Shown one piece after another: positions 15,793 to 24,366 of a stretch of DNA of 64,000 nt. The notes under the pieces are model-generated. The model saw nothing but the letters and a program-made list of their open reading frames with translations. It was not told the DNA's origin and ran no database searches. Both the position numbers and the translations under genes were made by a program. The stretch's first letter is position 1. Each line of letters starts with the position of its first letter. The DNA comes from an uncultured Clostridia bacterium. GTDB lineage: Bacteria; Bacillota; Clostridia; Christensenellales; Aristaeellaceae. The stretch lies in the NCBI GenBank assembly GCA_934667105.1, contig CAKULG010000005.1, positions 62,001-126,000 of the forward strand, read 5' to 3'.

Positions 15793-16677
15793 ATGAAAAA
15801 GGTTATCCAAGCCGTGCTGATTGCGCTGATGCTGCTGTGCATGCTGGCGCTGATTCCCTCCGCCGCCATTACGGGCTACGCCGAGGTGCTGGAGCTGCCC
15901 CTGGACGCGAAGGCGGGCCTGCCGCCTCAGGAGGAGGGCTTCCTTTCCGAAAACGAATACGAGGATCCCTCCCTTTCCGTGAAAATCGAGCGGGGCCGCT
16001 GGCTGGAAACCAATTATGTGATCGCCCGGGTGAAAATCGCAAACGCCAGCCAGATTCGCACCGCCATGGCCCAAAGCTATTACGCCCCCAGCACCGTGGC
16101 GGCGGATGTAATGTCCAGGCGGGTGAACGCGGTGGTGGCCATGAACGGCGATTATTTCAGCGCCCGCAACGGGGACGGCTATGTGGCCCGGCAGGGGAAG
16201 GTGTACCGCACCCGCTGCTACGGAAATTACGACGTGCTGATTATCGATGAAAAGGGCGATTTCCATATTTTGAAAAAGGCGGTGTATAAGGATATCGAGG
16301 GCTTTGAGGGCACACCCATTAACGGCTTCAATTTCGGCCCCGGCCTGGTGATCGACGGGGAGCGGCAGACGGAACTGACCAATATCGATAACGGCCCCTA
16401 TAAGCAGACGCAGCGCAGCTGCATTGCCCAGACCGGGCCGCTGGAATACCTGCTGCTTTGCTCCGAGGGCCCGGACGACGAGGGCTCCACCGGACTGACC
16501 ATGGAGCAGTTCGCCGATCTGGCCGCTTCGCTGAACGTTGTCAACGCCTATAACCTGGACGGCGGCTCCTCCGCCCATCTGCTTTTCCGGCATCAGAAGC
16601 TCAACGCCGTGAACAATCCCAATCGCCGACCGCTGTGCGATATTATTTATTTCGCCAGCGCGTATCAGCCGGACTGA
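15793..16677 (+). CDS. Exported phosphodiester glycosidase (NAGPA-like)
   Basis: 294 aa, started at the ATG after AAGGAGG. One N-terminal hydrophobic helix (about 4-24) acts as a signal peptide or membrane anchor. The rest matches the phosphodiester glycosidase family (the uncovering-enzyme domain): A-V-V-A-M-N-G-D-Y-F-S, then G-F-N-F-G-P-G-L-V-I-D-G and the closing N-A-Y-N-L-D-G-G-S-S-A-H-L. Family members remove sugar residues held through phosphodiester bonds, so a role on wall or exopolysaccharide glycans is plausible. It has its own very strong promoter. The lgt-like gene follows after 40 bp. Confidence 0.85.
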   Translation: MKKVIQAVLIALMLLCMLALIPSAAITGYAEVLELPLDAKAGLPPQEEGFLSENEYEDPSLSVKIERGRWLETNYVIARVKIANASQIRTAMAQSYYAPSTVAADVMSRRVNAVVAMNGDYFSARNGDGYVARQGKVYRTRCYGNYDVLIIDEKGDFHILKKAVYKDIEGFEGTPINGFNFGPGLVIDGERQTELTNIDNGPYKQTQRSCIAQTGPLEYLLLCSEGPDDEGSTGLTMEQFADLAASLNVVNAYNLDGGSSAHLLFRHQKLNAVNNPNRRPLCDIIYFASAYQPD

Positions 16678-16717
16678 AGCAAAGCGCAAGTCCGCTGAAA
16701 AGAGAGGAAAATGAAGC

Positions 16718-17659
16718 ATGGAAAAGCCGGTCGTATTGTTTTCGCTGCTGGGGCTGCCGGTGACGGCCTACGCCCTGTGCGTGGTGCTTTCCCTGGGGGC
16801 GGGCATGACAGGGCTTTGGCTGCGGGCGCGTAAAAGCCTGCGGCCCGGCACGCTGGGTACGCTTTTGACGCTGGCCTTTCCCCTGGGCCTGCTTGGGGCC
16901 CGGGCGTTTTACTGCCTCGCCCGCCTCTCCTTTTATCTGGAGGTGGGCGCGGCCAACATGCTGTATCTGTGGTACGGCGGCTACGCCCTGTGGGGGGCTG
17001 TGGGGGGCGTGGCGCTGGCAGCGTTTTTGACCGCCCGCATCACCCGCCAGAGCGCCGCCCGGCTGCTGGACGCGCTGGCTGCTCCCGCCGCGCTGACCAT
17101 CGCCCTGTGCCGCTTTTCGGAATATTTCAGCGGCGAGGGCATCGGCATGTATGTGGAAAACGAGGCGCTGCGCTTCTTTCCCCTGGCCGTTTCCAATGAA
17201 TGGGGGGAATGGTACTGGGCGATCTTCGTGCTGGAGGGCCTGGCCGCTCTGGCGATTATGGCCTGCCTTCTGCGCCAGCGGGCGCGCCGTCCCGGGGACG
17301 CGGCGCGGCTGTTCCTGCTGCTCTATAGCGCCTGCCAGGTGCTGCTGGAAAGCCTGCGGCGGGATAACTTCCCCCGGTGGCTGTTCGTGCGGGTGTCCCA
17401 GCTGACGGCGGTGATTGTGCTGGCGGTGATGATGCTTTTCGCCCTGGGCCGCTGGCTCAAGGCCAGGCCCCGCCGAGTTTCCGCCGGGCGCGTGGCCGTC
17501 TGCTGGCTTGTATTCCTGCTGTGCGTGGGCGCCTGCATCGCGCTGGAATTCGCGGTGGATAAATTCCCCTATCTGCCCATTTGGCTGGATTACTGCCTGA
17601 TGGCGGGCTGCTGCGTGGGGCTGGGATGGAGCGCTTATCAGCTTTCTATGAAAAACTAA
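16718..17659 (+). CDS. Lgt-like integral membrane protein, key residues altered
   Basis: 313 aa, seven or eight transmembrane helices. The overall order resembles prolipoprotein diacylglyceryl transferase: G-L-L-G-A-R-A-F-Y-C-L, L-W-Y-G-G-Y-A-L-W-G-A-V-G-G, and L-C-R-F-S-E-Y-F-S-G-E-G. However, the catalytic His of the usual S-F-H-G-G is missing (A-L-W-G-A here), and R-x-G-N-F is R-F-S-E-Y. No H-P-x-x-L-Y-E is present. It may be a diverged Lgt, or a relative with another lipid or thiol substrate. RBS AGAGGAAAATGAAGC. It probably shares a transcript with the glycosidase gene. Confidence 0.6.
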   Translation: MEKPVVLFSLLGLPVTAYALCVVLSLGAGMTGLWLRARKSLRPGTLGTLLTLAFPLGLLGARAFYCLARLSFYLEVGAANMLYLWYGGYALWGAVGGVALAAFLTARITRQSAARLLDALAAPAALTIALCRFSEYFSGEGIGMYVENEALRFFPLAVSNEWGEWYWAIFVLEGLAALAIMACLLRQRARRPGDAARLFLLLYSACQVLLESLRRDNFPRWLFVRVSQLTAVIVLAVMMLFALGRWLKARPRRVSAGRVAVCWLVFLLCVGACIALEFAVDKFPYLPIWLDYCLMAGCCVGLGWSAYQLSMKN

Positions 17660-17726
17660 CAGAAAAACGAATACGCGGGGGGCGAACCGGGGCTTTCCTG
17701 GAATGCCCCTGCTTTTCATTAAAAAA

Positions 17727-17743
17727 TTATCGAAAAACGATAA
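17727..17743. promoter_or_regulatory. Inverted repeat just upstream of the DUF2975 promoter
   Basis: Perfect 6-5-6 palindrome TTATCG-AAAAA-CGATAA ending 7 bp before the -35 element. It is well placed as an operator for the small HTH regulator encoded in the same operon. Confidence 0.55.
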
Positions 17744-17750
17744 AAATATA

Positions 17751-17779
17751 TTGACAAATGAGAAGCAATATGATATGCT
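17751..17779 (+). promoter_or_regulatory. Promoter of the DUF2975-HTH-DUF4173 operon
   Basis: Perfect TTGACA, 17-bp spacer, TATGCT, 26 bp before the start of the first gene. Confidence 0.8.
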
Positions 17780-17804
17780 TATTCCCGCAAGGAGGATGAA
17801 AACA

Positions 17805-18272
17805 ATGGAACAGAAACGGATTTCTCGTTTTCTTTTATTGGCTGGCTGGGCGGCCATGGCGGGCCTGGCGGTGGTATTCCTGGGGTTCATTCCCATCACG
17901 CTGTGGAGCGCGCGCGCCTGGCTGGGGGGATGGGCGGCGGCGCTGGGAACGGCTTATGCCCTGGGTATCGGCGGGCTTTATTTTGGGGCCCTGCGGCTTT
18001 ACATGACGATATGCCGCCGCATCGGCCAGGGGCGCTCCTTCTGTGCGGAGAACGCGGCGGGGCTGGATCGCATCGGCCGTCTGCTGCTGGCGGCGGCGGG
18101 GCTGTGGCTGCTGGGCGAGGCGGGCTACGCGGTGGCCGATCTGGGCATAGCGGGCCTGTATTTCCCGCTGCTGGCCCTGGCCAGCGCCGCGCTGGGCGTT
18201 CTGGCCTGGGCGCTGGGCAGGCTGCTGCGCCACGCGGTGCGGCTTCAGGAAGAAAACGATTTGACCGTGTAA
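17805..18272 (+). CDS. DUF2975-family membrane protein
   Basis: 155 aa with four transmembrane helices and the family-typical Y-M-T-I-C-R-R-I-G-Q-G-R-S-F-C-A-E-N-A connecting segment. Function unknown. DUF2975 proteins are nearly always encoded just before a YozG-like Cro/CI helix-turn-helix protein, as here (16 bp), and the pair is thought to form a regulatory unit. The start is the ATG 9 nt after GGAGG; an ATG directly touching the GGAGG is too close to be used. Confidence 0.85.
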   Translation: MEQKRISRFLLLAGWAAMAGLAVVFLGFIPITLWSARAWLGGWAAALGTAYALGIGGLYFGALRLYMTICRRIGQGRSFCAENAAGLDRIGRLLLAAAGLWLLGEAGYAVADLGIAGLYFPLLALASAALGVLAWALGRLLRHAVRLQEENDLTV

Positions 18273-18288
18273 AGGAGGGAAAACGCCC

Positions 18289-18516
18289 GTGGCTATTCGA
18301 GTGGATTTGGATGTAATGCTGGCCCGCCGGAAAATGAGCATGACGGAATTAAGCGAGCGGGTGGGCGTCACCCTGGCGAACCTTTCCATTCTGAAAAACG
18401 GAAAGGCCAAGGCGGTGCGATTCAGCACGCTGAGCGAAATTTGCCGCGCGCTGAATTGTCAGCCGGGGGATATTCTGGTATATCAGGAGGGTGAAGCGAA
18501 TGGAGCGGAGGAATGA
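18289..18516 (+). CDS. YozG-like Cro/CI-family HTH regulator
   Basis: 75 aa, almost entirely one helix-turn-helix domain (I-R-V-D-L-D-V-M-L-A-R-R-K-M-S-M-T-E-L-S-E-R-V-G split across residues 3-26, then A-N-L-S-I-L-K-N-G-K-A-K-A-V-R-F, and C-Q-P-G-D-I-L). It starts with GTG after AAAGGAGG. The palindrome before the operon promoter is the obvious binding-site candidate, giving autoregulation. It overlaps the next gene by 17 bp. Confidence 0.88.
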   Translation: MAIRVDLDVMLARRKMSMTELSERVGVTLANLSILKNGKAKAVRFSTLSEICRALNCQPGDILVYQEGEANGAEE

Positions 18517-19936
18517 GGGCGCGCTGTCCCCGATCCGTTATGCGGCGCTGCTGCTGTGCGCCCTGCTGGCGGCGGGGGGATATCGCTTCACCCATGCGTC
18601 AATCTGGAGCAGCGAATATTTTTTCATGCCCGGGCTGGGCTTTGCCGCCAGCCATTGGCTGCTGATGGGGATCACGCTGCTGCTGGGCCGGGAGGGGCTG
18701 CGGCGGCGTGGAGAGGGGATCGCGCTGCTGGCGCTGTCGCTGCTGCTTTCCGCCTGCTATGGGCTGTATGGGGATGATTGGCTGCGGCTGATGAATTTCC
18801 CGGTGCTGATTGCCCTATCCGCCCAGGCACTGTATGCCCTGCGGGGGCAGAACGCCGGGGACGCGCTTTCGGGCGCGGGGTTGTGGGAAGGGTTTCGGCG
18901 CTTTTTCGGCTCGCTCTTTCGCTATGTTCTCGATCCTTTCCGGCAGGCGCGTCAGCTGAAAAAGGCGGGGGCGGGCCGCGTGGGGCCGCTGCTGCTGGGG
19001 CTGGCCCTGGGGCTGCCCGTGCTGCTGCTCATCGGCGCGCTGCTGATGCAGGCGGACGCGGTGTTCGGCAGCCTGCTTTCCGGCGTGGCGGAGGAAATCA
19101 GGCGTGTGGATGGGGCGGCGCTGTGGAACCTGGCGCTGACGCTTGCGGGCGGGCTGATTCTGTTTTCTTTGCTGTATTCCGCGCTGTTGCCCCCGCGGAC
19201 GTATGCCGCCCCCGCCGGGCGCACGGTATCCCCCGCGCTGTGGGCCGCGCCGCTGGCGCTGCTGGGGGCGCTGTACGCGCTGTTTGTGTATGTGCGGGCG
19301 CGGTATCTCTTCGCCGGGGCGGAAAGCGCCGCCATGGCGGGAGGACATGCCCAATACGCGCGGTCGGGTTTTTTCCAGATGACGGCCGCGGCGTTTATCA
19401 CGCTGGGGTTGATCCTGCCCGCGCTGTCCCTTTGCCGGGAAAGCCGCTTGGTGCGGGGCCTGTGCGCGGCGGTATCGCTGCTGACGCTGGCTGTAATTTT
19501 CTCCGCCTTCTGGCGGATGCGGTTGTATATTCTGGCCTACGGCATGAGCCTGCTGCGGGCGCTGACGCTTTGGGCCATGGCGGTATTTGCGGCGGCGTTT
19601 GTGCTGGCGCTGGTCAAGTGCGCACGTCCGGGCTTCCGGCTGTGCCCCGTGCTGGCCGCCCTGGCGCTGGGAACGTGGGTGGCGCTGAATCTGAGCAATG
19701 TGGATTTCTGGATCGCCCGTTATAACGTGACCGCCTACAATGCCGGAGCGCTGGAGCGATTGGATACGGAATATCTCATCAACCTATCCCCTGATACGCG
19801 CCCCGCCCTGGAGCGCATTAAGGATCCCATTCAGCGGGAAGATGCCCTGCGGGAGGCGGACGCGCTATGGCAAAAGCGCACGCCCAACTGGTACGACGGC
19901 AGTCTTTCCTGGCTGCGCCTGCCAAAGGCGGAATGA
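18500..19936 (+). CDS. DUF4173/DUF4153-type polytopic membrane protein
   Basis: 478 aa, about ten to twelve transmembrane helices. It matches the DUF4173 (formerly DUF4153-like) family: an early S-E-Y-F-F-M-P-G-L-G-F, a central helix run, R-L-Y-I-L-A-Y-G-M-S-L-L-R near residue 345, and a final non-membrane segment that includes N-V-D-F-W-I-A-R-Y-N-V. Function unknown, often encoded with small HTH regulators. The start is the ATG 9 nt after GGAGG inside the HTH gene; the GTG three codons earlier is too close to it. Third gene of the DUF2975 operon. Confidence 0.82.
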   Translation: MERRNEGALSPIRYAALLLCALLAAGGYRFTHASIWSSEYFFMPGLGFAASHWLLMGITLLLGREGLRRRGEGIALLALSLLLSACYGLYGDDWLRLMNFPVLIALSAQALYALRGQNAGDALSGAGLWEGFRRFFGSLFRYVLDPFRQARQLKKAGAGRVGPLLLGLALGLPVLLLIGALLMQADAVFGSLLSGVAEEIRRVDGAALWNLALTLAGGLILFSLLYSALLPPRTYAAPAGRTVSPALWAAPLALLGALYALFVYVRARYLFAGAESAAMAGGHAQYARSGFFQMTAAAFITLGLILPALSLCRESRLVRGLCAAVSLLTLAVIFSAFWRMRLYILAYGMSLLRALTLWAMAVFAAAFVLALVKCARPGFRLCPVLAALALGTWVALNLSNVDFWIARYNVTAYNAGALERLDTEYLINLSPDTRPALERIKDPIQREDALREADALWQKRTPNWYDGSLSWLRLPKAE

Positions 19937-20201
19937 TGGAGAGGGGAAAACGAAACGAGGGCATTTGCGGGGGAACCGCTCTTTGTTGGCTAAAGAACGG
20001 TTCCCCTTCCGCAGCCTCAATCGGGACGGCGGATCGCTGCCGCTTGTTTCGGTTAACTCGCAGGGCTCCCTGCGGCCTAAAGACCGTTCCTGCCACTGGC
20101 AGGCCGGTCGTTTCTCTCCCCCTCCGAGGAAGCCGATTGGGGAAAGGGGAGAATTAAGAAACCGGCTTGCTTCTCCACAGATAATTTTTAGAAGATTTCG
20201 C
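19937..20201. repeat. Intergenic region with a dispersed palindrome
   Basis: No gene seen. A hairpin at 19970-20006 (GGGGAACCG ... CGGTTCCCC arms with CTTTG/CAAAG-like inner stems) belongs to the dispersed family and can act as terminator of the DUF4173 operon. From 20010 to 20150 there are further short, degraded palindromes (for example GGGCTCCCTGC, TGCCACTGGCAGG) that look like eroded copies of the same family. Confidence 0.6.
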
Positions 20202-20230
20202 TTTACATCCGCCTGCCGCCGTGCTATAAT
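20202..20230 (+). promoter_or_regulatory. Promoter of the threonine/serine exporter operon
   Basis: TTTACA, 17-bp spacer, perfect TATAAT, 44 bp before the first start. Confidence 0.8.
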
Positions 20231-20273
20231 GCAGGCGGGTTTTTTAAAATGGACGGACGGAAGGGCGGAAAGC

Positions 20274-21038
20274 ATGGAAGCGATTTCCGTCACATTGGAT
20301 GCGGTTTGTCTGGCTTCCCGGATTATTCTGGAAAGCGGGGGCGAAACCTACCGGGCCGAAGAAACGGTGGAGCGGATGTGCCGGGGGCTGCATATTCCCC
20401 AGGTGGATGTATTCGCTTTGCCCACGGGCCTGATGCTGACGCTGACGCTGGAGGACGATTCCTCCCTGAGCCGGATTGTGCGGGTGCGCAACCGGGGCAT
20501 AGATTTAAAGCGGCTGGACGATTGCAACAGCGTTTCTCGCAAGGTGGCGGAGGGGCGCATGACCGCCGAGGAAGCGCTGCGCAGGCTGAAGGAAATTCAG
20601 TGCGCCGCGCCCCTGCCCATCTGGGCCATGATTCTGGTGGGGGCGGGGGCCTCCGCCAGCTTCACGGTGATGCTGGGCGGCGGCTGGCGGGAATTTATCG
20701 CTTCCTTTCTTTGCGGGGCGCTGGTGCAGGGCCTTTTGCCGCTGCTTTCCCGCCGCCGGGTGCCCACGCTGCTTTCCGGGCTGGTGGTGGGCTTTCTTTC
20801 CACGCTGCTGGCCCTGACGGGGACGCTGTGCCTTCCTTCCCTGAATATTGAGCCGGTTATCAGTGGGGCCATTATGCCCATGCTGCCCGGCCTGGCCACC
20901 ACCAACGCCATCCGGGATACCATCCGGGGGGATGTGGTGTCGGGCGGGGCGCGCATGACGGAGGCCATTTTGACGGCCTTGATGATCGCGGCAGGCATCT
21001 GCATTATGTTCGCCCTGTGGAGAGGGGGCGCGGTATGA
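20274..21038 (+). CDS. Threonine/serine exporter, N-terminal part (ThrE/DUF1212)
   Basis: 254 aa. The cytoplasmic N-terminal domain (1-115: S-G-G-E-T-Y-R-A-E-E-T-V, later F-A-L-P-T-G-L-M-L-T) is typical of DUF1212, followed by about five transmembrane helices with M-P-M-L-P-G-L-A-T-T-N-A-I-R-D. Split-gene ThrE exporters pump L-threonine and L-serine out of the cell using the membrane potential. The ATGA overlap with the next ORF joins it to its partner. The RBS is weak (GGAAGGGCGGAAAGC); no better start is visible. The frame upstream to 19740 is not coding. Confidence 0.88.
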   Translation: MEAISVTLDAVCLASRIILESGGETYRAEETVERMCRGLHIPQVDVFALPTGLMLTLTLEDDSSLSRIVRVRNRGIDLKRLDDCNSVSRKVAEGRMTAEEALRRLKEIQCAAPLPIWAMILVGAGASASFTVMLGGGWREFIASFLCGALVQGLLPLLSRRRVPTLLSGLVVGFLSTLLALTGTLCLPSLNIEPVISGAIMPMLPGLATTNAIRDTIRGDVVSGGARMTEAILTALMIAAGICIMFALWRGGAV

Positions 21039-21469
21039 ACCCTTGGCTTCAGACGGCGGCCTGCTTTGCGGCGGCCGTGGGCTTTTCGCTGATGCTCAAT
21101 CAGCCCCGGGGCACCATTCTGGTCAGTTCGCTGGTGGCCGCCGCAGGCTACGGCGTGTTTCTGCTGTTGGGGCAATCCACCGCCGCGTATTTTTTCGCCA
21201 CGCTGCTCATCGCCGTTTCCTGCGAAATTTGCGCCCGCATTATGAAAAAAGTTGCCACGCTGTTTTTAACCAGCGCGCTCATCCCCCTGGTGCCCGGGGT
21301 GGGGCTGTATCGCACCATGCGCTATATTGTTGAAGGGGCCTTTGACCAGGCGGTGAAAACGGGCACGGACACCCTGCTGGGCATTTTCGCCATTGCGCTG
21401 GCGGTTATTATTTCCTCGCTGTTTTTTGTGAATTTCCACCGCGCGCCCAGGAAGGGAACGCGGCCATGA
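21035..21469 (+). CDS. Threonine/serine exporter, C-terminal part (DUF3815)
   Basis: 144 aa, four to five transmembrane helices, with F-L-T-S-A-L-I-P-L-V-P-G-V-G-L-Y-R-T-M-R typical of DUF3815 (ThrE_2). It completes the exporter with the preceding gene; both ends overlap neighbours by ATGA (21035-21038 and 21466-21469), so all three genes of this transcript are coupled. Confidence 0.88.
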   Translation: MNPWLQTAACFAAAVGFSLMLNQPRGTILVSSLVAAAGYGVFLLLGQSTAAYFFATLLIAVSCEICARIMKKVATLFLTSALIPLVPGVGLYRTMRYIVEGAFDQAVKTGTDTLLGIFAIALAVIISSLFFVNFHRAPRKGTRP

Positions 21470-22248
21470 CCTGCCGGTATTATATCGCCTCCCCCGATTA
21501 TCTGCAAGCAGAGGCGCTGCTGGGGCCGGAGGCGGCGCTGGAGCGGGTGGGCAGCGGAAGCGACGGCCGCCGGGCGCTTTTGGATACGCTGGCGCTGACC
21601 CCCGATTTGCTTTTGCTGGACGCCGCGCTGCCGGGGCTGGACGGCCTTGCCTTGCTTTGCAGGCTGCAAAAAGAAACGATAACGCCGCCCCGGGTGCTTT
21701 TTCTGGCGCGAACGCCCGAAAGCGCCGCTGCCAGTGAAATTTTGCGGGAACGGGCGGACGCGCGCCTGGCATGGCCCGGGCAGGCGGACGCGCTGCTGCC
21801 CGCCGCTCTTTCGGCGGCGCGAGCGTCCGTGCCGTTGCTGGCCCGGCCCCACGAGGGGCTGCGGCTTTCCCTGGCGGACGTGCTGATTGATCGCCTGGGG
21901 GTGCCCGAGACGCTGAAGGGCCGCCGGTATATGCAATACGCCGCCGCCCAGGCCGCCGCCGCGCCCCAGCTGCTGCTCTCCTGCCAGCAGGCGCTTTACC
22001 CCCTGCTGGCCCGCCGCTTTTGCGCGGGAATTCCCGCCGTGGAAAAGGCGATTCGCACCGCTGTGGAGCATACCTGGCTGCGAGGGGATTTGAACGCCAT
22101 CCAGGCGCTTTTCGGCTTTTCCGTGGATGCGGAGCGGGGCAAGCCCACCAATAAGGAATTTATCTCCATGCTGGCCGAGCATGTGCGCCGCAAGGCGGCG
22201 CGGCAATGGATCGGCGGCGCGGCGGATGATGAATATTTTTCAGGATAA
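21466..22248 (+). CDS. Spo0A-like regulator with degenerate receiver domain
   Basis: 260 aa. Residues 192-245 match the Spo0A DNA-binding domain: V-E-K-A-I-R-T-A-V-E-x-x-W-x-R-G, then A-L-F-G-F-S-V and G-K-P-T-N-K-E-F-I-S-M-L-A. The N-terminal 115 residues keep a receiver outline (L-L-L-L-D-A-A-L-P-G-L-D-G-L), with the phospho-Asp in place. The acidic pair at the start of the fold is replaced by A-S, and the conserved Lys region reads L-A-W-P. Normal phosphorylation control is therefore doubtful. It may be a Spo0A paralogue rather than the sporulation master regulator. Coupled by ATGA to the exporter genes; the GH42 gene follows after 17 bp with no terminator. Confidence 0.78.
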   Translation: MTCRYYIASPDYLQAEALLGPEAALERVGSGSDGRRALLDTLALTPDLLLLDAALPGLDGLALLCRLQKETITPPRVLFLARTPESAAASEILRERADARLAWPGQADALLPAALSAARASVPLLARPHEGLRLSLADVLIDRLGVPETLKGRRYMQYAAAQAAAAPQLLLSCQQALYPLLARRFCAGIPAVEKAIRTAVEHTWLRGDLNAIQALFGFSVDAERGKPTNKEFISMLAEHVRRKAARQWIGGAADDEYFSG

Positions 22249-22265
22249 ACAAAGGAGGAACAGCT

Positions 22266-24293
22266 ATGGCGCAATATCCCCCCATCATGCGGGACATGCC
22301 CGTATTTCTGCACGGCGGCGATTACAACCCCGAGCAGTGGATCAAGGAAAAGGATACGATTTGGCCCCTGGATATGAAAATGGCCCGGGGCGCGGGGATC
22401 AACACCCTGTCCGTGGGCATTTTTTCCTGGGCTATGCTGGAAACGGCGGAGGGCGAATATCATTTCGAATGGCTGGACGAAGTGATGGATATGCTGGCCG
22501 CCAACGGCATGAAGGCCGTGCTGGCCACGCCCAGCGGCGCGCGTCCCGTCTGGATGGCGGAAAAGTATCCCGAGGTGCTGCGGGTGGATGAAAGCCGGCA
22601 CCGCAATCTGTTCGGCACACGGCACAATCATTGCCTTTCCTCTCCGGTTTACCGGGAAAAGGTGCGGCAGATCAACACGCTGCTGGCCCAGCGGTATAAA
22701 AATCATCCCGCGCTGGGGCTGTGGCACGTTTCCAATGAATACGGCGGGGAATGCCACTGCCCCCTGTGCCAGGAGAAATTCCGGGAATGGCTAAAGAAAC
22801 GCTACGGCACCATCGAAAAGCTCAACGACGATTGGTGGAATACCTTCTGGTCCCATCGGTATTCCTCCTTTGAACAGGTGGAATCTCCCTCCTCCCGGGG
22901 GGAACACTGCAGCCACGCCCTGAAATTGGCCTGGAAACGCTTCACCACGCAGCAATTCTGCGATTTTTACGCCTGGGAAATCGAGCCCCTCAAGCGCATC
23001 ACGCCCGATATTCCCTGCACCACCAATTTGATGAGCACGTATCCCGGCGTCAATTATTTTGAGCTGGGGCGGCTGCTGGATCGCTCCTCCTGGGATAATT
23101 ATCCGGTCTGGACGGGGGACGACCGGGACGCGGGGGTGACGGAGCACGCGGCCTTCTGCCATGATCTGATGCGGTGCGTCTGCGGAGATAAGCCCTTTAT
23201 GGTGATGGAATCCTCCCCCTCGGCGGTGAACTGGCAGCCGGTGAACCGCCTCCGGGGTCCCGGTCTGCTGCTGCTCCAGAGTCTGCAGGCCGTGGGCCAC
23301 GGCTCGGACACGGTGCAGTATTTCCAGTTCCGCAAGGGCCGGGGCTCTGCGGAAAAATTCCACGGCGCGGTGGTATCCCACGATAACAGCCCGGAAAACC
23401 GGGTGTACAAAGAGGTTTGCAAGGTGGGGGAGGCGCTGCGGCAGATCACCCCCGTGCTGGGCGCAGGGGCGGAAAACCAGATCGCCGTGATTTACGATTG
23501 GGAAAACGGCTGGATTCTGGAGGACGCGAACTTCGGCCTGAACACAGGCAAGGGCTATGACGCTACCGTGGAGGCGCATCACGCGGCGCTGTACCGCCAG
23601 GGCTTCGGCGCGGATGTGATCGATCAGACCTGCGATATTCAGAAATACCGCCTGGTGATCGGGCCCATGACCTATATGCTTCGGCCCGGCTTTGCGGAAA
23701 GGGTGCAGGCCTTTGTGCGGGCGGGGGGCGTGTATGTGGCCACCTACTGCTCGGGCTGGACCAACGAAGAGGATCTGTGCTTCATGAACGGCTACCCCGG
23801 CCCTCTGCGCCCGGTTTTCGGCCTGTGGGACGAGGAAACGGACGCGCTGGACGAAACCCAGCGCAATCATTTCACCTGGCGGGGCAAGCGCTATGAAACC
23901 CGGGATTTTTCCGCCCTGGTGCATGCCGAGGGAGCGCAGGTTCTGGCCGAATACGAGGAAAATTTCTATCGCGGCTATCCCGCGCTGACGCGGAATATTT
24001 ACGGGGACGGCGCATGCTATTATATCGCCGCCCGGACGGGGGCGGATTTCCTGATGGATTTCTATGCCCTCGTGGCCCGGGAGGCGGGGGTGGAGCCCCT
24101 GCTGCCGAAGCTGAACCAGGGGGTATACTGCGCCCGCCGGGTGGGCGATGGGGGAGATTTCCTGTTCGTGTTCAACGCCCTGCCCCGGGAAAACGCCGTA
24201 TGCCTGCCGCCCTGCAGCAATGTGCGCACGGGCGCGGCGCTCGCGGGCGAAACGCCCCTGGCCCCCTACGAAACGCTGGTGCTTTGCAGATAA
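22266..24293 (+). CDS. GH42 beta-galactosidase
   Basis: 675 aa, normal family length. A TIM-barrel hydrolase that releases terminal beta-galactose (or, in some members, alpha-arabinopyranose) from oligosaccharides. The acid/base is Glu158 in H-V-S-N-E-Y-G-G, and the nucleophile Glu315 in V-M-E-S-S-P-S-A-V-N-W. The GH42 zinc cysteine cluster is present (C-H-C-P-L-C near 162-167, plus an earlier Cys). Trimerisation and C-terminal beta domains follow (about 400-675). No signal peptide: it acts on imported sugar. RBS AAAGGAGGAACAGCT. A bidirectional hairpin follows. Confidence 0.95.
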   Translation: MAQYPPIMRDMPVFLHGGDYNPEQWIKEKDTIWPLDMKMARGAGINTLSVGIFSWAMLETAEGEYHFEWLDEVMDMLAANGMKAVLATPSGARPVWMAEKYPEVLRVDESRHRNLFGTRHNHCLSSPVYREKVRQINTLLAQRYKNHPALGLWHVSNEYGGECHCPLCQEKFREWLKKRYGTIEKLNDDWWNTFWSHRYSSFEQVESPSSRGEHCSHALKLAWKRFTTQQFCDFYAWEIEPLKRITPDIPCTTNLMSTYPGVNYFELGRLLDRSSWDNYPVWTGDDRDAGVTEHAAFCHDLMRCVCGDKPFMVMESSPSAVNWQPVNRLRGPGLLLLQSLQAVGHGSDTVQYFQFRKGRGSAEKFHGAVVSHDNSPENRVYKEVCKVGEALRQITPVLGAGAENQIAVIYDWENGWILEDANFGLNTGKGYDATVEAHHAALYRQGFGADVIDQTCDIQKYRLVIGPMTYMLRPGFAERVQAFVRAGGVYVATYCSGWTNEEDLCFMNGYPGPLRPVFGLWDEETDALDETQRNHFTWRGKRYETRDFSALVHAEGAQVLAEYEENFYRGYPALTRNIYGDGACYYIAARTGADFLMDFYALVAREAGVEPLLPKLNQGVYCARRVGDGGDFLFVFNALPRENAVCLPPCSNVRTGAALAGETPLAPYETLVLCR

Positions 24294-24306
24294 AATGATA
24301 TACAAT

Positions 24307-24356
24307 GCGGGGAACCGGGCCTTGGAAGCCAAAGACCGGTTCCCCGCGTTAATTTT
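24307..24356. terminator. Bidirectional hairpin between GH42 and the TIM-barrel gene
   Basis: Perfect 12-bp stem GCGGGGAACCGG/CCGGTTCCCCGC with T-rich flanks on both sides, between convergent genes. Member of the dispersed palindrome family. Confidence 0.85.
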
Positions 24357-24366
24357 ACAATTGATT

